From assembly GCF_047511655.1 (NCBI RefSeq), contig NC_133390.1, positions 168,226,083 to 168,290,082 on the forward strand: 64,000 bases of DNA, read 5' to 3'. The notes below the pieces were generated by a model. That model worked only from the letters and a program-made list of their open reading frames with translations, had not been told where the DNA came from and did not search any database. The first letter of the stretch is position 1; the number at the start of each line of letters is the position of its first letter. The position numbers and the translations under genes are program-made. Shown in pieces: positions 1 through 11,099 of the stretch. This DNA is from Castor canadensis (taxonomy: Eukaryota > Chordata > Mammalia > Rodentia > Castoridae).

Positions 1-197
1 AAAAGCTCCCCTGCCTGGGATCCCCGAGTTTCAGCTTTCTAGGGGGCTCTACCACTTCCCAGGGGCGCAGCCTTGAGTGACTCAGTTCTCTGCTTTTCAT
101 CTGGTTTATACTTTTTTTTTTTAAAGCCACTTCTCTATGCCGGATGGCTGCTGCTCACTCTGCAGGTGTTGTTTGTTTTATTTAACAAACCTCTGAG

Positions 198-345
198 TGT
201 GCCGGGCTTGATGGTGCACACCTGTGATCCCAGCACTTGGGAGGACTGTGCTGGAAGATCATGTGTTCAAGGCCAACCTGGGCTCACAGGGAGTTCCAGA
301 CCATCCTGGGCTACATAGAGAGACCCTATCTTAAGCAAACAAACA
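198..345 (+). repeat. B1 SINE (7SL-derived)
   Basis: Typical B1 sequence with GCCGGGCTTGATGGTGCACA near its start, CCCAGCACTTGGGAGG and GGGCTACATAGAGAGACCC, then an A-rich tail. This family is rodent specific. Confidence 0.85.
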
Positions 346-390
346 AAAAAACCCTTACGTGATTCTAAGCTTGTTTAAAAAATTAAATAT

Positions 391-593
391 TGGCCGGGTG
401 CTGGTAGCTCACATCTGTAATCCTAGCTATTCAGGAGGCAGAGATCAGAAAGATCACAGTTGGAAGCCAGCCCAGGCAAATAGTTAAAGAATCCCTATCT
501 GGAAAAAACCCATCACCAAAAAGGGCTGATGGAGTGGCTCAAAGTGTAGGCCCTAAGTTCAAGCCCTAGTTCCAGGTAAAAAAAAAAAAAAAA
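391..593 (+). repeat. Composite SINE (Castor/Dipodomys-type, full length)
   Basis: The head has 'ctggtagctcacatctgtaa', an A-rich linker and an ID-like tail ('gagtggctcaaagtgtaggc'), then poly(A). This two-part structure recurs dozens of times in the window. Confidence 0.8.
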
Positions 594-602
594 GTTAAAT
601 GT

Positions 603-905
603 TATCCAGGTGCCAGTGGCCCACACCTGCAGTCCGAAGCTACTTGGAAAGCTGAGATCAGGAGGATCACGGTTAGACACCAGCTCGGGGAAATAGTTTG
701 TGACACCCCATCTCCAAAATAACACGGACTGGAGGTGTGACTCAAGCAGTAGAACGTCCGCTTTATAAGCACAAAGCCCTGAGTTCAAATCCCAGTCCCA
801 CAAAAAAGTAGATAGTGGGGGTTGGGGGCATAGCTCAAGTGATGGAGCACCTGCCAAGCAAGCACAAGGCCCTGAATTTAAACCCCAGTACTGAAAAAAA
901 AAGTT
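603..905 (+). repeat. Composite SINE followed by an ID-like monomer
   Basis: A second composite copy (to about 808) is followed directly by a free ID-like unit (812-905, 'catagctcaagtgatggagc'), each ending in an A tract. Confidence 0.75.
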
Positions 906-924
906 TTTAAAAATTTTTTTTAAA

Positions 925-1080
925 TGCCAGTTGATTCAGACCTTATTAACAACCCTAAGAATTGGACATTTGATAGATGAGGAAAATGAAGGCCAGGGAG
1001 GTGAAATAACTTGCCTGATGTCACACAGCTGTAAGTATCAGAACCTGCCTTTAGAATCTGAGCTCCTATTACCCTGCATT
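925..1080 (+). repeat. MIR fragment
   Basis: Reads 'gatgaggaaaatgaagg...cacacagctgtaagt', the ancient MIR core in sense orientation. Confidence 0.6.
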
Positions 1081-1362
1081 ATCTCATTTACCCCCCTAGA
1101 ACCGCATGGTCCAATAGAATTTTCTGCAGAAAGTTCTGCATTCTATGCTGCCCACTGTAATAGCCACAAGCTATATTATGGCTAATGAAATGTGGCTTGG
1201 TGCACCTGAGCCGCTATTTAATTGAGATTAATTTAGATATAAATGGTCACATGGCTAGTGGCTATCACAAGGGACAGTATAGCCCTAGAAAGTAGATGCT
1301 ATTTTTATCTATATTTGGCGGTGGGGGAGAGGGAGAGAATGAGCCTTTGAGAGAGAAAATAA

Positions 1363-1431
1363 GTGGGGGGAAGGGGGGAGAAATGACCTTAACATTATAT
1401 GTACATATGAATAAAAGGAAAAAAAAAAAAA
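1363..1431 (+). mobile_element. Truncated LINE 3' end with target-site duplication
   Basis: A G-rich purine tract, GAGAAATGACC, ACATATGAATAAAA and a poly(A) tail. It is flanked by the direct repeat AGAGAAAATAA (1352-1362 and 1432-1442). The structure is that of a severely 5'-truncated L1 3' UTR. Confidence 0.65.
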
Positions 1432-1619
1432 AGAGAAAATAACTTGTCTTAAAATCACAAAGCTATGTTTTGCTTAAATTTCTGCCAAAACCCATGTCCT
1501 CATCTGCTGTGTGACTGAGAGCATGTCATTTAGTCTTGCTGGGCCAATTTGCTTGTCTCTAATAATACCTGCTTTACCTGTCCTCCGGAGTCATGTGAAA
1601 ACACAGAAGAGACGCTTTA

Positions 1620-1690
1620 TTTTATTTTGGAGGTACTGGGGATTGACCTCAGTGCCTTGCTTTATCACTTGAGCCACAGGAGTTGTTTTA
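1620..1690 (-). repeat. ID-like SINE tail fragment
   Basis: The antisense ID-like box 'ggtactggggattgacctca...cttgagccaca' is visible. Confidence 0.6.
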
Positions 1691-1859
1691 AGAAAACACT
1701 TTCCTATGTATTAGCAAAGACCAACCCCAGCTTGCCAAGGGGCTTGCAGGTCTGGTTCAGTTTTCGCTCCAGTGTTCATCTGGGTAGTTGTGTTATCCTG
1801 AAGATGTTAAGGTTCAGAGAGGTTAAGGGCCTGCCCAGGATCTCTGCCCGTCTGCATAC

Positions 1860-4370
1860 CTGCGCAGGTCCAACCTCGTGCGCAGCGCCTTGCCTCGAAG
1901 TGCCATCTTGGCGCTGAGACGGGCTTCCTGTGGGGAAGTGTGGAGGATGTTATGGACCCCAAAGATCCACAGCCACTTCCCATTGATACCCTCCCCCCAA
2001 CTACCCCATTCTAGAGCCCTCACCATGATCATGGTGGACAGATGGACCTCAGGTAGGTTCGGTGGGACCAAGGAAATGGTGACGCTGGCAGTGACAGAGA
2101 TGGTAGTGCCCAAGGGCTTGATGGTGCAGCGTGGAGGAGCCATGGCCCGCAGCTCCAGTTTTAATGGGGAGTCGATCACTGCTGGGCTCTGGAGGGCAGG
2201 GAAAAGGGTGAGTCACAACCCTGATCTATTCCCTGGATAGTTCCAAAAGAAGAAGGGAGACAACCTGGGCCTCCTGGGAAACCATAGATTATAACTACCA
2301 AGACTGGTGAAGCAGCCAGGTGCCAGTGGCTCACACCTGTAGTCCTAGCTACTTGGGAAACTGGGGTAGGGAGGATAGAAGTTCGAGGCCAGCCTGAGCA
2401 AATAGTTTACCAGACCCCCATCTCCAAAATAGCCAGAGCAAAATGGACTGGAGGTGTGGTTCAAGCAGTAAAGTGCCTGCTTTGCAAGTGTGAAGCCCTG
2501 AGCTCAGTAACCCCAGTCCCACCAAAATAAAAAGGAAGACTGATAAAGCTTTCCAGACCCTCCAGAGCCATGTCTAGCCTCCATGCCTTGGCAAACAAAG
2601 GAATGTCTTCCTTCTTTTTTGGGAGGGGCAGTCCTGGGGTTTGAACTCATGGCTTTGTGCTTACTAGACAGGGGCTCTACCACTTGAGCTATTCCTCCAG
2701 CCCTCCTCCTTTTTTGAGGAGTTTTTGTTGCTCAGTCTTGTCTCAAATTCTTGGATGCAAATGATTCTCTGACCTCAGCACCCCAAGGGCTAGGTTACAG
2801 GTGCATGCCACTTCACTGAACTCCCTCTCCTCCTGCTTTCCTGATATTTTCTCCTCAATACTCAGGGTCCATCCCCATCCAGACTCCTCAGGGACAGCCT
2901 TTGAGCTCATTGAGCTTGCATGTTGTTTCTTCTGAGAGCTGTGTAGAATCCTATTAAATTCAAGTGCAAACTCATCCCCACACATCTATTAGCTCATTTA
3001 AGCCTCACTACAGCCATGTAAGCCAGGTCTTATTACTATCCTCATTTTTGAGATGGATAAATTGAGGCACGGAGAGTTTAACTCATCCAAGGTTATGTAA
3101 TCAGTTGTAGAACTGAGAGTCAAGCCCAGAAGTCTGGTCTCAGAGATCATGCTCTTCACTGCTTGGCCATAATTTGGTAATAATGATGATGACAGCAACA
3201 GTGACAGCAGCTAGTGTTTCTTGAGCACTTGCTCCATAGCAGGTGCTATGCTAATTACCTGTATTTGTTCCTTTAACCCTCATGACAACCTTGTGACATT
3301 GTATAGTGTGTAGAAGCCAGTGTGACCTGGGAGTCATACAGATGCAAATCCAGGTTTCAAATCCCAGCTCTATCATTTACCAAACTGAACCAAGGACACA
3401 GTCTGTCATAATAACTGAAGTATTTCTTTTAAGTATTTTTGTGGTGCTGGGGATGGAAGGCAGGGCCTTGCACGTTCTAGGCAAGCACTTTACCACTGAT
3501 CTACATCGTCAGTCCGCTTTTAAACTTAAACTTTCCCCTCCCCATTAAACAAGGGGAAATAAACCAAAATACTAATCATCTTTAAGACCCCTACTTGCAA
3601 GGCTTGGTTCTCTCCCAGCCTCACAACAGCTCTGAGAAGGAAGCAGGGCAGGAAGTGGCAACTCCCCTCCCCTTCACAGACTTGGTAAGGTGAGGGAGAT
3701 GTGGCCACAGGTAAGAGGCCAGGCTTCTGTCTCCTCCATGGCTGTCATTGGGGATCTCCACCTGTCCCCTCACTGGTTTGCAGGTGGTATGGGTCCCCAA
3801 TCCGGACCACACCCCAATCTCGCAATGCTTACCAGGAGGATGATACTCCCAAAGTAGGTGGCCCTCAGCAGCATGTCCAGATCATGCGGCACCTGGACAG
3901 GGAAATTGAGAGTGAGGCAGGGCCACAAGGAGCTCCATCATGGGCCCCCTCTTGCCTTCTCTATAGGTACTGACATACCTTGTCCCCCACCAGCGTGAGC
4001 TGCAGGGCTCCCGCCTGGAAGTAACTCTCCATGGCAGAGTCGAAGAAGAACTCAGAGAAGGCTACATACACCATCCGCTCCTCCTCCTGCAGCTGGGGCT
4101 CCACTGCCCGGTTAAAGAGGCTCCAGTTCCCCTCGGCCAGGGGGAAGAATGCCCCCTGGGATTGGGGGGATCAGGATCAGAGCCTAGGCAAACTGGCCTG
4201 TCTACCAGCCTGTGCCAGACTGCTGCTTTTGTGTGTGTGTGTGTGGCTGGGGAGGTTTGCTCACAGACACATTTCTTAAAAGGCATTGCAAGAAAAGCTA
4301 GTGGGGTGGCTCAAGCAGTAGAGCACCTGCCTAGCAAGTGCAAAGCCGTAAGTTCAAACCCCAGTACCAC

Positions 4371-4401
<31 letters not shown>

Positions 4402-7400
4402 ATTGCTAGGACAGCAGTGCCAGTGCTATCTAGAAAAGGGAGAAGCAGGAAAGGTGCCTGTCCTGGGAGAGGTGGTGGCATTTGAGTGGGCCTTGGAAGC
4501 TAGATGGCAGTATCACTGTGTATATATCCATGGTGTTACTCATTGCCAGGTACTTTCAACCCCTTTAATCCACTCTGGCACCCCTGCGAGGTGCACCTCC
4601 TCGCTATTATTTCCACTTACATATTAGGAAATGGGCACAGGAGGGTGAAACCACTTGCATAAAATAAGAGCAGGCAGCCCATCAGTGACAGAGCTGGATT
4701 TGAACTTCAGACATTCTAGCTCCAGTCTGTGCTCTGAAATTCTCTACTGCCCTCCACTAGGAGGAGCCAAGGTAGTGGTCACATTGCAGCCTCAGGCAAT
4801 TGACACCACCTCCCTGCGCAAGTCTTCACATCCCTAAAATAATACAGTTGGCCTCCATATCCATAGATTCACCAACTGCCAATTGGAAAACAAAAAACAA
4901 AACAAAAAGACACTGCATCTGTACCAAGCATATGCAGACTTTTTTTGTCATTACTCTCTAAGTAACACAGTGTAACTACTATTTATGTAGCACTTACATT
5001 GTATTAGTGTTATAAGTGATCTAAAGATGATTAAAGTTTACAGGAGGATGTGTGCAAGTCACAGGCAAATACTACACCATTTTGGATCATGGCATCCACC
5101 CTGGGACCCACTGCCTTCAGAAACTGGGACGACGATATAATGTTAGTACCTGAATCACAGGGTTAGAAGAGGGAAATGGGGAAGGCAGTGCATGAGCAAA
5201 GGCCCTGGGGTGGGAGTGTTTGAGGGGTAAATCCAGGCAAGAGGAGCTACAGAGACGTGGGATGCGGTTAGAGGTGGAGCCGGACATGAACAAGGCCCAA
5301 AAGGAGGTTGAACCTAAGTCTGCGGCGATGGGAGTCAGAGCCGCTCCTTAGGAAGATAAAGCCGCTCTCGGAGGAGGAGCGAGTCTGTTAAGGAGGGCGG
5401 AGGTCACACATATACTAACTCAGGCAGCTCACCCGGAATTCCATGTCTAGGTTGCTGGCAGAAGCCACAGGATCCTTCAGGAGGGAGTAGTCAATGCCAA
5501 CGAGCTCATCCACGGGACTGCGCACTGCAGAGAGGGCCTGCAGTCACTCAGAGCTGTGTGATGTTGGGCAAGTGCTTAATCCCTCTGGGTCTCTCATTCA
5601 CAGAACAGTGATACTCCCCTCACAGGGTTCTTAGAGGATCCGTAGTTTTTGTGGAGAAGACTTGGTGCTGGCGTACAGTAAGTGCTCAACGAGGAAGCTA
5701 AATCTATTATTTTTATTACTACTACCGCTGTTACTACCACAGGGTTCCATCAAATCGCTAAAACAAGATGACAGAGGAATCCTTTCTCTTCTTGGTTTTC
5801 CCTGGGTCATTATTAAGTGTCAGATGATGAGGACAAGTGGGGCCCCAGTGATCAGCTTGCACATGTTAGAGGCCTTGACAACCCCATGGGGACACATTGC
5901 CAGCCAAGCATGAAAAAAAAAGCCCAGAGACAAGTGAGCACTTACCTTAGGTCACACAGCAGGTCACTCGAACAGGCCTAACTCTGAGACACTAGGTCAC
6001 AGCTGTAGACCCAGCCTTCTCCTGCCCCCACCCCCACACTCTAAGTCTGGCCCAGGGCCCCTGGTCCCATCAGCATCAGCTTACCAGGCACAGTGTCCAA
6101 GAGGGAATTGAGCAGAACCATCCCTGAGTGGTAGAGCACAGGGCAGATCTGGGAAGCAGGGACCAGAGTCAGGGCTTTCTCAGAGTCAGGGCACGCCCAC
6201 CCCACTGCCCCCCCAATCTGCCACTCCCACACCTGCTGGTTGAGGAGGAAGCGCATCCCAGAAGTGATGAATGTGGAGAGAAAGTCATACACCTTCCTGT
6301 GAGGAGAGGAGAGGCTGGGTGAGTACAGCCCCTGCTCCCACTCAAAGCCAGGTCCAGGAGAAACAACAGTGACCAGAGAAATGGTGGTACTAGGGACTCC
6401 TCAGCTTCATTCTGAATTCCCAGCTCTTTCTTGGAGGTTTTCCAAGATCCAGGCCCAACTCCTTCTCCAGCCTGATTCTCAAGACTGTCACCACCACCTA
6501 CCTCAGCCAGCCAAGTGGATCTATGGACAGTTCTTCACAGCTGTTCAGAACCTACCTCCCACCCCCCGCTGCCACTGCCAGCCCCAAGTTCATGTCTCGA
6601 CTGTACCCTTACTGATGCCTTCTCCTACCCTTAGTGCTCCTGCCACGCTGTGTCCTCTGGTCTGGGCTCAAACACTTCCTTTTCCAGGAAGTCTTCCCAG
6701 ATCACCCTCCTCTGAAGTCATGGGGTATTTTCTTGGTCCCTTTCTAAGGGTCCTAATGATAAATGTTCTGTTCCACCAGCTAAGCTCTGAGCTGCTTTTT
6801 TACATTCTCAGGGCCTGGCATGCACTGCATTTGATAAATAAGAACAACCCCAGATGAAAAATCCACCATCTTTTCTCCCCTAACTTCCCCAGACCCAGCA
6901 CAAAGTCCCCTTCTCTGCTCAGAACCTGGAACTATGCTATTATTTTTGTCTTGGTTTTTTTTTTTGTTTTCAGTACTAGGGATTGAACCCAGGGCCTCAT
7001 GTTTGCTAGACAAGGGCTCTACCATTTAAGCCACACCCCAAGCCCTCCCCACACCTTTTTTTTTTTTAGAAGTTTCAACAAGGATTTATTTTAGTTTACC
7101 CTGATAAAGTCAAGAGAAGTGGGGAAAAGAAAGGGAAAAACATTTCCTATTCCCCACCCAGGAAATGGGAGTAAAACTTCAAGACAGGTTCTTGCTAATT
7201 TTGTCCAGGCTGGTCTTGAACTCAAGATCCTCTTGCCTTCATCTCCTGAGTAGTAGGAATTACAGGCCTGTGCCACTATGCCTGGCTTTTTTTTTTGTTG
7301 TTATTATTAAGAGCTATGAGGATACCCTCTCTTGACACCACCCTCCCCAACTCTGGGGGCTCCACTCTCCCACTTTATACCTTTCTATCTCAATGACTCC

Positions 7401-10396
7401 CACTTTATGCTTTAAAAATAAAAATGAGAACTCGGCACATGCTGAACTGTATATACCAATCCTCCTCACAACCCTTCTTATTTAAGGGACTAGCATTTAG
7501 ATAGGCATTTATCATATGCCAGGTACTATGGAGAATATTTTGCATATTTTAACACAGTCCTTACAAGGAGCTTTATTTTTTTAATATTTTTTTCATTTTC
7601 CTGTCTATGCTCTTATAAAAAAAAAGGTTCTATTATCACTCCCATTTTACCAATGAGGAAATTAAGACACTGAACTTCATCGACTTGCCTGGGTTTACAT
7701 AGCCAGGAAGTGGTAGAACTGAAATTTGAACCCATTTATTCTGAGTCCCAGAATAAGTCTTTCACTTCACAATGCACCAGGCAGTTGGGCTGTGGGGCTT
7801 AAAGGGGGTGCACTGGGGCTGGGGCTGGAGCTTACTTGAAGGTTCCCCCGAAGGCCATGTGCATTCTGGAGACAGAGGCCTGGCAGGAGACATTGGATAC
7901 TTTCATCCGGCCAGTGGGATCCTGGGAGAGCTGCAGACCTGTGTGGATGGACACACCCTCGGCCGAAGCGTTGATGTAGCCCCCATCATATCTGTAAGGG
8001 GGTTAATGTTCACCCCACTTGGGAGCTGAACTGAATCTTCACTGGCCCTTTCCCTTTTCCCTGCCCCCATACTTTGTGATAACCTTTTTTTTTTTGTACT
8101 GGGGTTTGAATTCAGGGATTTGTGCTTGCTAGGCAGGCACTCTACCATTTGAGGCATGCCTCCAGCCCATTTTGGTTTGATTGTTTTGGAGATGGAGTCT
8201 CACAAACTATTTGCCTGGGCTGGCCTTAAACCTCAGTCCTTCCAATCTCAGCCTCCCAAGTAGCTAGGATTACAGATGTGAGTCACTGGTGCCCATGTTT
8301 TTAGGGGCTAGGCAGCCCAGGCTAGTTGAGCTTGTGATTTTCTTGCCTCAGCCTCCTGATTGCTGGAACTATAGCCATGCACCATCTTACCCAGATCAAG
8401 GTGATACCTTTTAATAAGGCTATACTTCTGCAGCGTTTACCAGACACCTACCAAACCCTCCTATGAACCCTTAGGGAGTGGGTATGATTGTTCCCAGTGT
8501 ACAGATGGAACCTGAACTCAGGAAAGCTAAGGGGTTGCACACAACACCACCTTCCAGACCCACCCTTCACTCCCCTATGGGTGCCCAGTGCCCGGTCCTC
8601 ACAAGAACCAGTAGAGAAGTTGTCTCCGGAAGCGCAGCCCCAAGGAGGCATTGGAGATTTGCAGCATCAGCTCTTGCTCAGGCTGGAAGTGGAGCTCTGA
8701 GGTTGTCAGCTGCAGCTTTGTAACCTTCACACTGCAGAGGCCCCAAAGGTCAGATCCAGAGCCAAGAGGAGGGACCCTACCCAACCACAGGAAATTTACT
8801 CCCTCCCCTTCCAGTCCAGATCTGAGGAAGCTGGGGTGAGTGGAATAATTCTTCTACTGCCCTCCAGAGCCCAACTTGGACTTGGATGACTCAAGAGACT
8901 AGCTCCTCTTGCTCTAGGTGTTAAAAGTGAGTTTCTCAGCTGGGCACAGGTGGCTCATGCCGGTAATCCTAGCTACTCAGGAGACAGATCAGGAGGATCT
9001 CAGTTTGAAGCCAGCCCAGGCAAATAGTTCCGCGAGACCCTATCTCAAAAACCCTTCATAAAAAAAGGACTGGTGGAGTGGCTCAAGGTGTAGGCCTGAG
9101 TTCAAGCCTCAGTACCGCAAAAAAAAAAAAAAAAAAGTTCCTCTCCACTCCCCCCCCACCCCCGCCCAGGCCGATCTTGAACTTATGAGCCTAAATGGTT
9201 TTCCACTTCAGCCTCAAGAGTGTCTAGAACTAAGGATCTAGCAGAGTGTCTCAAGTGGTAGAGTGCCTCCCTAGCAAGTGTGAAGGCCCTTGTTCAAACC
9301 ACAGAAAAAAAGAGTAGCTAGGACTACAGGCTGATATTACAGGTGTGTACCATCTCAAAAAAAGTCTTGCATCTCCTCCCCTCCCACACACTGGGATTGC
9401 CCCACCTTTTTCCCTCATGCTGTAAATGGAACGAAGGACCTCATGAAAGACAGGCAAACACTGTACCACTGGGACACATACCCAGAGTTCCCCTCCCCTT
9501 TTTTTGAGACAGGGTCTTGCTATATAGCCTGGGCTGGCCTCAGACTCCCAAGTGCTGGGATTACAGGCACGCTTCACCACATCTGACTTTCTTTCCTTCC
9601 TTTTTTTTTTTTTTTTTTTTGCAGTACTGAGGTTTGAACTCAGGGCCTCACACTTGGTAGGCAGGCAGGTGCTCTACCACTTGTGCCACGCCACCAGTCC
9701 GCCACCACGTCAGACCTGGTCCTCTGACTTTACCTCCATCACTTAAACTCAGGCTCAATGCCCAAGTCCCCTATCCCATCCTACGCTACAGGAAATAACC
9801 TTTAATTCTCCCACTTCTGCCGTTAGCTCCACCACCTCACATCACATTCATCCACTGTTCCTCCCCACCTTTCTGGTGCTCTTAGGCCACGCCCACCTTC
9901 CTGGTCCCGCCTGTATTGGCTAGCTCGATGGGCTAGGCTTTTACCTTTTGGGCCCTATCCAGTTTCTTAAGCCCCGCCCCGTAGGTTTGACCACGCCCCC
10001 CGCCGCCGCCATCCTGTCTCCTGAGATCACATAGTACTCCCATCAGCCCCGCCCCCGTGCTTTCGAAGCTCCGCCTCCATCCCGAGGCTCCGCCCCAGGA
10101 TCCCACTTACTCAGAGATATTATAGTAGAAGTGGCCCTCTTTGCCCCGTAGGTCTGGGATAGTGATAGTCTCCAGCTCTTGCTCCAGAAAGCGCAGCCCT
10201 TCCTGCTTCACTGAGGCAGCACCGAGACCCTTAGCTTCCGCACCTGCTGCCGGGGGCGACCCCACCTCTCCCGCCCCGCCTGCCCCCACACCTTACCCAG
10301 CTCCAACGCCTTGGCAGTGACGCGGATCTTGCAGCCCGGGAGCTCCGCGTGGGCACCTGCCAGCAGCGCTAGGAAAAGGGCCCCGAAGAGGGCCAT
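1860..10396 (-). CDS. PLTP: Phospholipid transfer protein, coding exons 1-11 (3' end of gene outside window)
   Basis: Secreted plasma protein of the BPI/LBP/CETP lipid-binding family; it moves phospholipid between lipoproteins and remodels HDL. Coding exons read on the minus strand: 10297-10396, 10111-10210, 8603-8731, 7836-7991, 6233-6296, 6085-6148, 5433-5524, 3979-4155, 3833-3892, 2024-2188, 1860-1927. All have GT/AG ends and phases agree, giving 391 codons plus 2 nt with no stop. The start is set by a 17-residue signal peptide (MALFGALFLALLAGAHA). The family disulfide pair is visible as C146 (SNVSC) and C185 (QICPVLY). N-glycosylation sequons include NIS, NAS, NVS and NWS. Residues match the human protein almost throughout from memory. 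The missing part (about 100 residues from the FRIYSN segment, BPI C-terminal lobe) lies left of the window, because nothing in 1-1859 encodes it. Confidence 0.96.
2312..2535 (+). repeat. Composite SINE in a PLTP intron
   Basis: Full head and tail, ending 'agtcccaccaaaataaaaag'. It lies about 125 bp upstream (in transcript sense) of the exon at 2024-2188. Confidence 0.75.
2612..2815 (-). repeat. SINE, antisense
   Basis: 'tttgaactcatggctttgtg' is followed by 'cttgagctattcctccagcc' and a degraded head. Confidence 0.6.
2985..3320 (+). repeat. Two adjacent MIR fragments
   Basis: 'gctcatttaagcctcactac' through 'gagatggataaattgaggca' is one MIR. A second starts near 3190 with 'gcagctagtgtttcttgagc'. 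Confidence 0.6.
3420..3525 (-). repeat. ID-like SINE, antisense
   Basis: 'ggtgctggggatggaaggca...ggcaagcactttaccactga' is an antisense ID-like unit in the PLTP intron between coding exons 9 and 10. Confidence 0.6.
4293..4400 (+). repeat. ID-like SINE with long poly(A)
   Basis: 'gtggctcaagcagtagagca' precedes an uninterrupted A tract of about 28 bases (4372-4399), in PLTP intron 7. A short GT run precedes it at 4231-4243. Confidence 0.7.
4530..4770 (+). repeat. MIR fragment
   Basis: 'tactttcaacccctttaatc' through 'gagctggatttgaacttcag' follows the MIR sense consensus. Confidence 0.55.
6570..6840 (-). repeat. L2 fragment
   Basis: 'aggaagtcttcccagatcac' is the antisense signature of the L2 3' part. 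Confidence 0.5.
6945..7290 (-). repeat. Antisense ID-like unit and B1
   Basis: 'cagtactagggattgaaccc' (6945-7055) is an antisense ID-like unit. 'gtccaggctggtcttgaact' (7170-7290) is an antisense B1. Confidence 0.65.
7490..7780 (+). repeat. MIR
   Basis: 'ttatcatatgccaggtacta', 'ccattttaccaatgaggaaa' and 'agccaggaagtggtagaact' appear in consensus order. It ends about 55 bp from a PLTP exon. Confidence 0.65.
8080..8400 (-). repeat. Composite SINE and B1, antisense
   Basis: 'ggtttgaattcagggatttg...ctaccatttgaggcatgcctccagcc' continues into an antisense head, followed by B1-like 'cagcccaggctagttgagct'. Confidence 0.65.
8938..9312 (+). repeat. Composite SINE and a separate ID-like tail
   Basis: A full composite copy at 8938-9140 with an A tract. 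An ID-like tail at 9230-9312 ('gtctcaagtggtagagtgcc'). Confidence 0.7.
9495..9705 (-). repeat. B1 and ID-like SINE, antisense, in tandem
   Basis: 'gagacagggtcttgctatat' (B1) is followed by a T tract and 'ggtttgaactcagggcctca' (ID-like). Confidence 0.7.
9885..10096. promoter_or_regulatory. GC-box / CACCC-box cluster in PLTP intron 2
   Basis: Repeated CCACGCCC, CCCGCC, GCCCCGCCCC and CTCCGCC boxes occur every 20-50 bp, with an ATTGGC (inverted CCAAT) near 9914 and a GCCGCCGCCATC element near 10002. The cluster ends about 15 bp before a coding exon. It resembles Sp/KLF promoter architecture and may be the edge of the CpG island or an internal promoter. Confidence 0.4.
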
Positions 10397-10734
10397 GGCG
10401 AGCAGGCCTGAGGGTAGGGTAGGTCGCAGGAGTCATATGGGCCGCTAAAACCCACTTTCTTGGACGTCCAACAAGAAGAGGGGACTGCTCTGGATCGTTA
10501 CCCTCCATATAACTCTTCGGGGAACTTGGAACCAATAATCTTGCCTCCATTTGTCAGATGAGGAAACTGAGGCTCAGAAAGGCGACACGAGTTGCGCTCT
10601 GCCTCCAAAGATTTGGAGCACGGGGGAGGGGACATTGTCGGTTCCCTCATGCAACCTCAGCGTGACGAGTTTGGAGCTCCGGGGACCAGCTCCCATTCCC
10701 CCCCCTTTAGAAGCCAGCGGGCTCAGGCTTGCTG

Positions 10735-10748
10735 GTTGCCATAGTAAC
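10735..10748. promoter_or_regulatory. Perfect X-box (RFX-type) palindrome in PLTP intron 1
   Basis: GTTGCCATAGTAAC matches the RFX-family X-box GTTRCCNNRGYAAC, both half sites being intact. A CATGCGCA half site (NRF1-like) follows within 10 bp. It lies about 340 bp upstream of the PLTP start codon and about 320 bp inside the transcript. Binding is inferred from the motif only. Confidence 0.5.
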
Positions 10749-10992
10749 GAGCACATGCGCATTCCTAGAGGGCAGCATGCGGTCTCCCAGGCCCCGCGCC
10801 GGGGTGTCCAGCCAGGACTGCGGGCTTCTGGGTCTCCCGGATCTCCCAGGTCCTAAATCTTTCCCATTAGGGATTCCTCCTGGTAGCCCCATCTCAGCGC
10901 CCTCTTCAACGGCTCTCCTCCCCACCTGGGTTCAGTGGACCACGTGGCTCAGCAAAGGTCTGGGGGTAGGATGGGGACGCTCCCCAACTCAC

Positions 10993-11066
10993 TTGGCGGT
11001 GGAGGTGGGGGGCGGCGCGGTCACGAGGGACGGAGGGCAGCTCTAGGAATCCCGGCGGCGGGGTCT
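10993..11066 (-). other. PLTP: PLTP noncoding exon 1 (5' UTR)
   Basis: A strong donor (GCCAA|GTGAGT) ends the exon at 10993. The matching acceptor (CTACCCTCAG) lies at 10408, leaving 11 further noncoding bases (10397-10407) before the ATG. The 5' boundary is placed about 30 bp downstream of a TATA-like box and is approximate. Human PLTP also has an untranslated first exon. Confidence 0.7.
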
Positions 11067-11091
11067 GGCGGGCAGCGCTGTTCCAGCCTCC

Positions 11092-11099
11092 TTTATAAA
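11092..11099 (-). promoter_or_regulatory. TATA-like box of the PLTP promoter
   Basis: TTTATAAA (symmetric) sits inside GC-rich DNA just upstream of the PLTP noncoding exon. A GGGGCGGG GC box lies about 70 bp further upstream, near 11166. The spacing fits a core promoter firing leftwards at about 11065. Promoter function is inferred from position. Confidence 0.55.

Larger units (their letters stand above)
1..1859 (-). other. PLTP intron at the left window edge
   Basis: No PLTP exon is recognisable here: the residues after the DLRR segment are not encoded. The stretch holds one B1, three composite or ID-like SINEs, a MIR, a truncated LINE 3' end and an antisense SINE tail fragment. Bases 1-110 and 1080-1320 look unique, and I see nothing functional in them. 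Confidence 0.7.

Noticed and set aside
4293-4375. tRNA-like sequences (ID-like units) here and at many other places
   Set aside because: They end in A tracts, recur as dispersed copies joined to SINE heads and lack a well-formed cloverleaf, so they are SINEs and not tRNA genes.
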